Below are positions 5,705 through 6,601 of a stretch of DNA of 6,601 nt, piece after piece. A model generated the notes under the pieces. It was not told where the DNA came from and made no database searches. It saw nothing but the letters and a program-made list of their open reading frames with translations. A program made the translations under genes and the position numbers. The stretch's first letter is position 1; the number at the start of each line of letters is the position of its first letter. Origin of the DNA: an uncultured Spirochaetia bacterium. Its GTDB lineage: Bacteria; Spirochaetota; UBA4802; JAGODF01. The stretch covers positions 1 to 6,601 of the forward strand of contig CALCJG010000420.1 in NCBI GenBank assembly GCA_937967705.1. The letters run 5' to 3'.

Positions 5705-6601
5705 TTGTCAAATAGCCGCGTACGGTCTATAGACGTTCTGAGGGGACTTGCCGTCATTATGATGATCACTCAGCACCTGCTTGGCTGGCTCTGGATAAAA
5801 TCCAGTCAAAGTCTTCTGGATTTAATCAAAACAGATTTCTCAATGGTACTACTCAACACTATTCCTATGTTGGGCGCATCGATTTTCATCGGCGTGTCAG
5901 GGTGGAGTATGCATCTGTATTCGGAAGCCCATCCCCAAGACGGATTTGTGCTAATCAAGCGGGGGGCCGTAGTTTTTTTGCTGGGAATGGTACTCAATCT
6001 AATCTCCCCTAACTGGTTTACGCCCTCCTCCTGGTATGTGCTGCATTTGCTGGGGGTCTGTATCATGTTGTCTCCCCTGTTGAACCGGCTGTCCTCTAAA
6101 TGGCTCTGGGCCTTTTTTGTCGGGGCTCTGACCCTTTCTGTGCTCCTTCAGACCTTTTGGGATACCCCGCTCTATCTGGTAAAACGCCATCTGAACCCGC
6201 CCTTTGATACGGAAACCCTGTTTCATATGGTCCTGGCTGAGGGCTACTTTCCCCTCTTCCCCTGGATGGGCGTGTTTGTCCTGGGAATCATCGTCGGCCG
6301 CATGCTTGAAGACCGTAGGGCTCTGACCCTCTTCTTTCTAGGCATTTTCATGCTGCTGGCGGCCCTCATTCTCGTCTATGCCTATGATTTGGGATGGGAT
6401 TATGCTGAGGAGGGGGATTTCTACCGGTTGTTCATCATAATTCCATACATGTTCCCGGCGTATCCGGCCTTCATACTGCTTCTCTCTGCCGGCATGATTC
6501 TGTTTTTCCTGATGTCCCAGCGAAGCGGCCTTATCACCCCTCTGTTCCATAGCGAGACGCTTGCCTCGCTGGGGCGCCTCTCCCTGACCATCCTGTTTGT
6601 G
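5705..6601 (+). CDS. Polytopic membrane protein, heparan-alpha-glucosaminide N-acetyltransferase-like (DUF1624), partial at the right edge
   Basis: The frame stays open for 299 codons to the window end. It starts LSNSRVRSIDVLRGLAVIMM, with TTG read as Met. R-S-I-D-V-L-R-G-L-A at the head of the first membrane helix is the hallmark of the HGSNAT/DUF1624 and related YeiB-like acyltransferase families. About eight hydrophobic helices are visible, near residues 12-31, 49-72, 84-100, 106-124, 132-151, 180-200, 205-227 and 243-262, and a ninth begins at the edge after LASLGRLSLT. The histidine at residue 24 in the first helix (T-Q-H) is a candidate functional residue by position only. Such proteins are thought to move acyl groups across the inner membrane onto sugars or other acceptors, but no substrate can be inferred here. 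It is divergent from the nitroreductase gene. The C-terminus, perhaps 60-100 residues, is missing. Confidence 0.82.
   Translation, partial: MSNSRVRSIDVLRGLAVIMMITQHLLGWLWIKSSQSLLDLIKTDFSMVLLNTIPMLGASIFIGVSGWSMHLYSEAHPQDGFVLIKRGAVVFLLGMVLNLISPNWFTPSSWYVLHLLGVCIMLSPLLNRLSSKWLWAFFVGALTLSVLLQTFWDTPLYLVKRHLNPPFDTETLFHMVLAEGYFPLFPWMGVFVLGIIVGRMLEDRRALTLFFLGIFMLLAALILVYAYDLGWDYAEEGDFYRLFIIIPYMFPAYPAFILLLSAGMILFFLMSQRSGLITPLFHSETLASLGRLSLTILFV
6124..6134 (-). repeat. Intragenic copy of the 11-base repeat core
   Basis: GGCTCTGACCC on the plus strand is the complement of GGGTCAGAGCC. It lies inside the membrane acyltransferase gene and is read as part of G-A-L-T-L. It may be coincidence of coding rather than a mobile repeat, but it matches the intergenic core exactly over 11 bases. 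Confidence 0.4.
6319..6329 (-). repeat. Second intragenic copy of the 11-base repeat core
   Basis: GGCTCTGACCC again, in the same reading phase as the copy 195 bases upstream, here encoding part of R-A-L-T-L. The shared 13 bases are GGGCTCTGACCCT. As with the other intragenic copy, origin by repeat spread and coincidental codon choice cannot be told apart from this window. Confidence 0.4.

Noticed and set aside
5700..5734. ATG at 5700 as the start of the right-edge gene, or a frameshift there
   Set aside because: That frame ends after ten codons at 5732, and the ATG is only two bases from the ribosome binding site. The TTG five bases later gives the conserved N-terminus with ideal spacing, so no frameshift is needed.
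1..6601. CRISPR array, prophage, toxin-antitoxin pair or complete insertion sequence
   Set aside because: No regularly spaced direct repeats, no integrase or phage genes, no paired small genes and no terminal inverted repeats were seen.

Overview
This window looks like ordinary chromosomal DNA from a Gram-negative bacterium of moderate G+C. I favour a deltaproteobacterial (Desulfobacterota or Syntrophia-like) anaerobe. The grounds are a directly acting glutaminyl-tRNA synthetase, a proteobacterial-type NADP isocitrate dehydrogenase, two predicted exported proteins, and a dispersed repeat next to what looks like the start of a REP-associated transposase. The assignment rests on gene style only, without a database comparison.

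Layout, left to right. Bases 1-20 hold the first codons of a minus-strand gene running off the left edge, with a strong ribosome binding site; its N-terminus (M-A-R-K-Q-R) fits the REP-associated tyrosine transposase (IS200-like) family. A GGGGTCAGAGCC repeat (120-132) and a hairpin terminator (191-218) follow. Then, all on the minus strand: icd (280-1494), a terminator (1593-1625), tRNA-Gln(CUG) (1629-1701), glnS (1801-3489), a second, inverted repeat copy (3700-3711), a secreted SUMF1/FGE-like protein (3719-4795), a hairpin (4868-4894) and a lipoprotein-type nitroreductase (4904-5506). After a 198-bp divergent gap containing a third repeat copy (5676-5688), a plus-strand gene starts at a TTG codon (5705). 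It encodes a polytopic membrane protein of the heparan-alpha-glucosaminide N-acetyltransferase-like (DUF1624) family and continues past the right edge.

How the genes relate. glnS and tRNA-Gln are a cognate enzyme/substrate pair in tandem, possibly partly co-transcribed and ending at one terminator. icd is a separate central-metabolism unit (TCA cycle, NADPH supply). The SUMF1-like protein and the nitroreductase are both predicted to be exported and lie in the same orientation, but a hairpin and a candidate promoter separate them, so a joint function is not shown.

I found no new multi-gene system, CRISPR array, toxin-antitoxin pair or phage module. The best leads are the dispersed 11-13 bp repeat with the putative transposase start, the glnS/tRNA-Gln tandem, the exported nitroreductase, and the SUMF1-like protein that has lost the usual RGGS motif.
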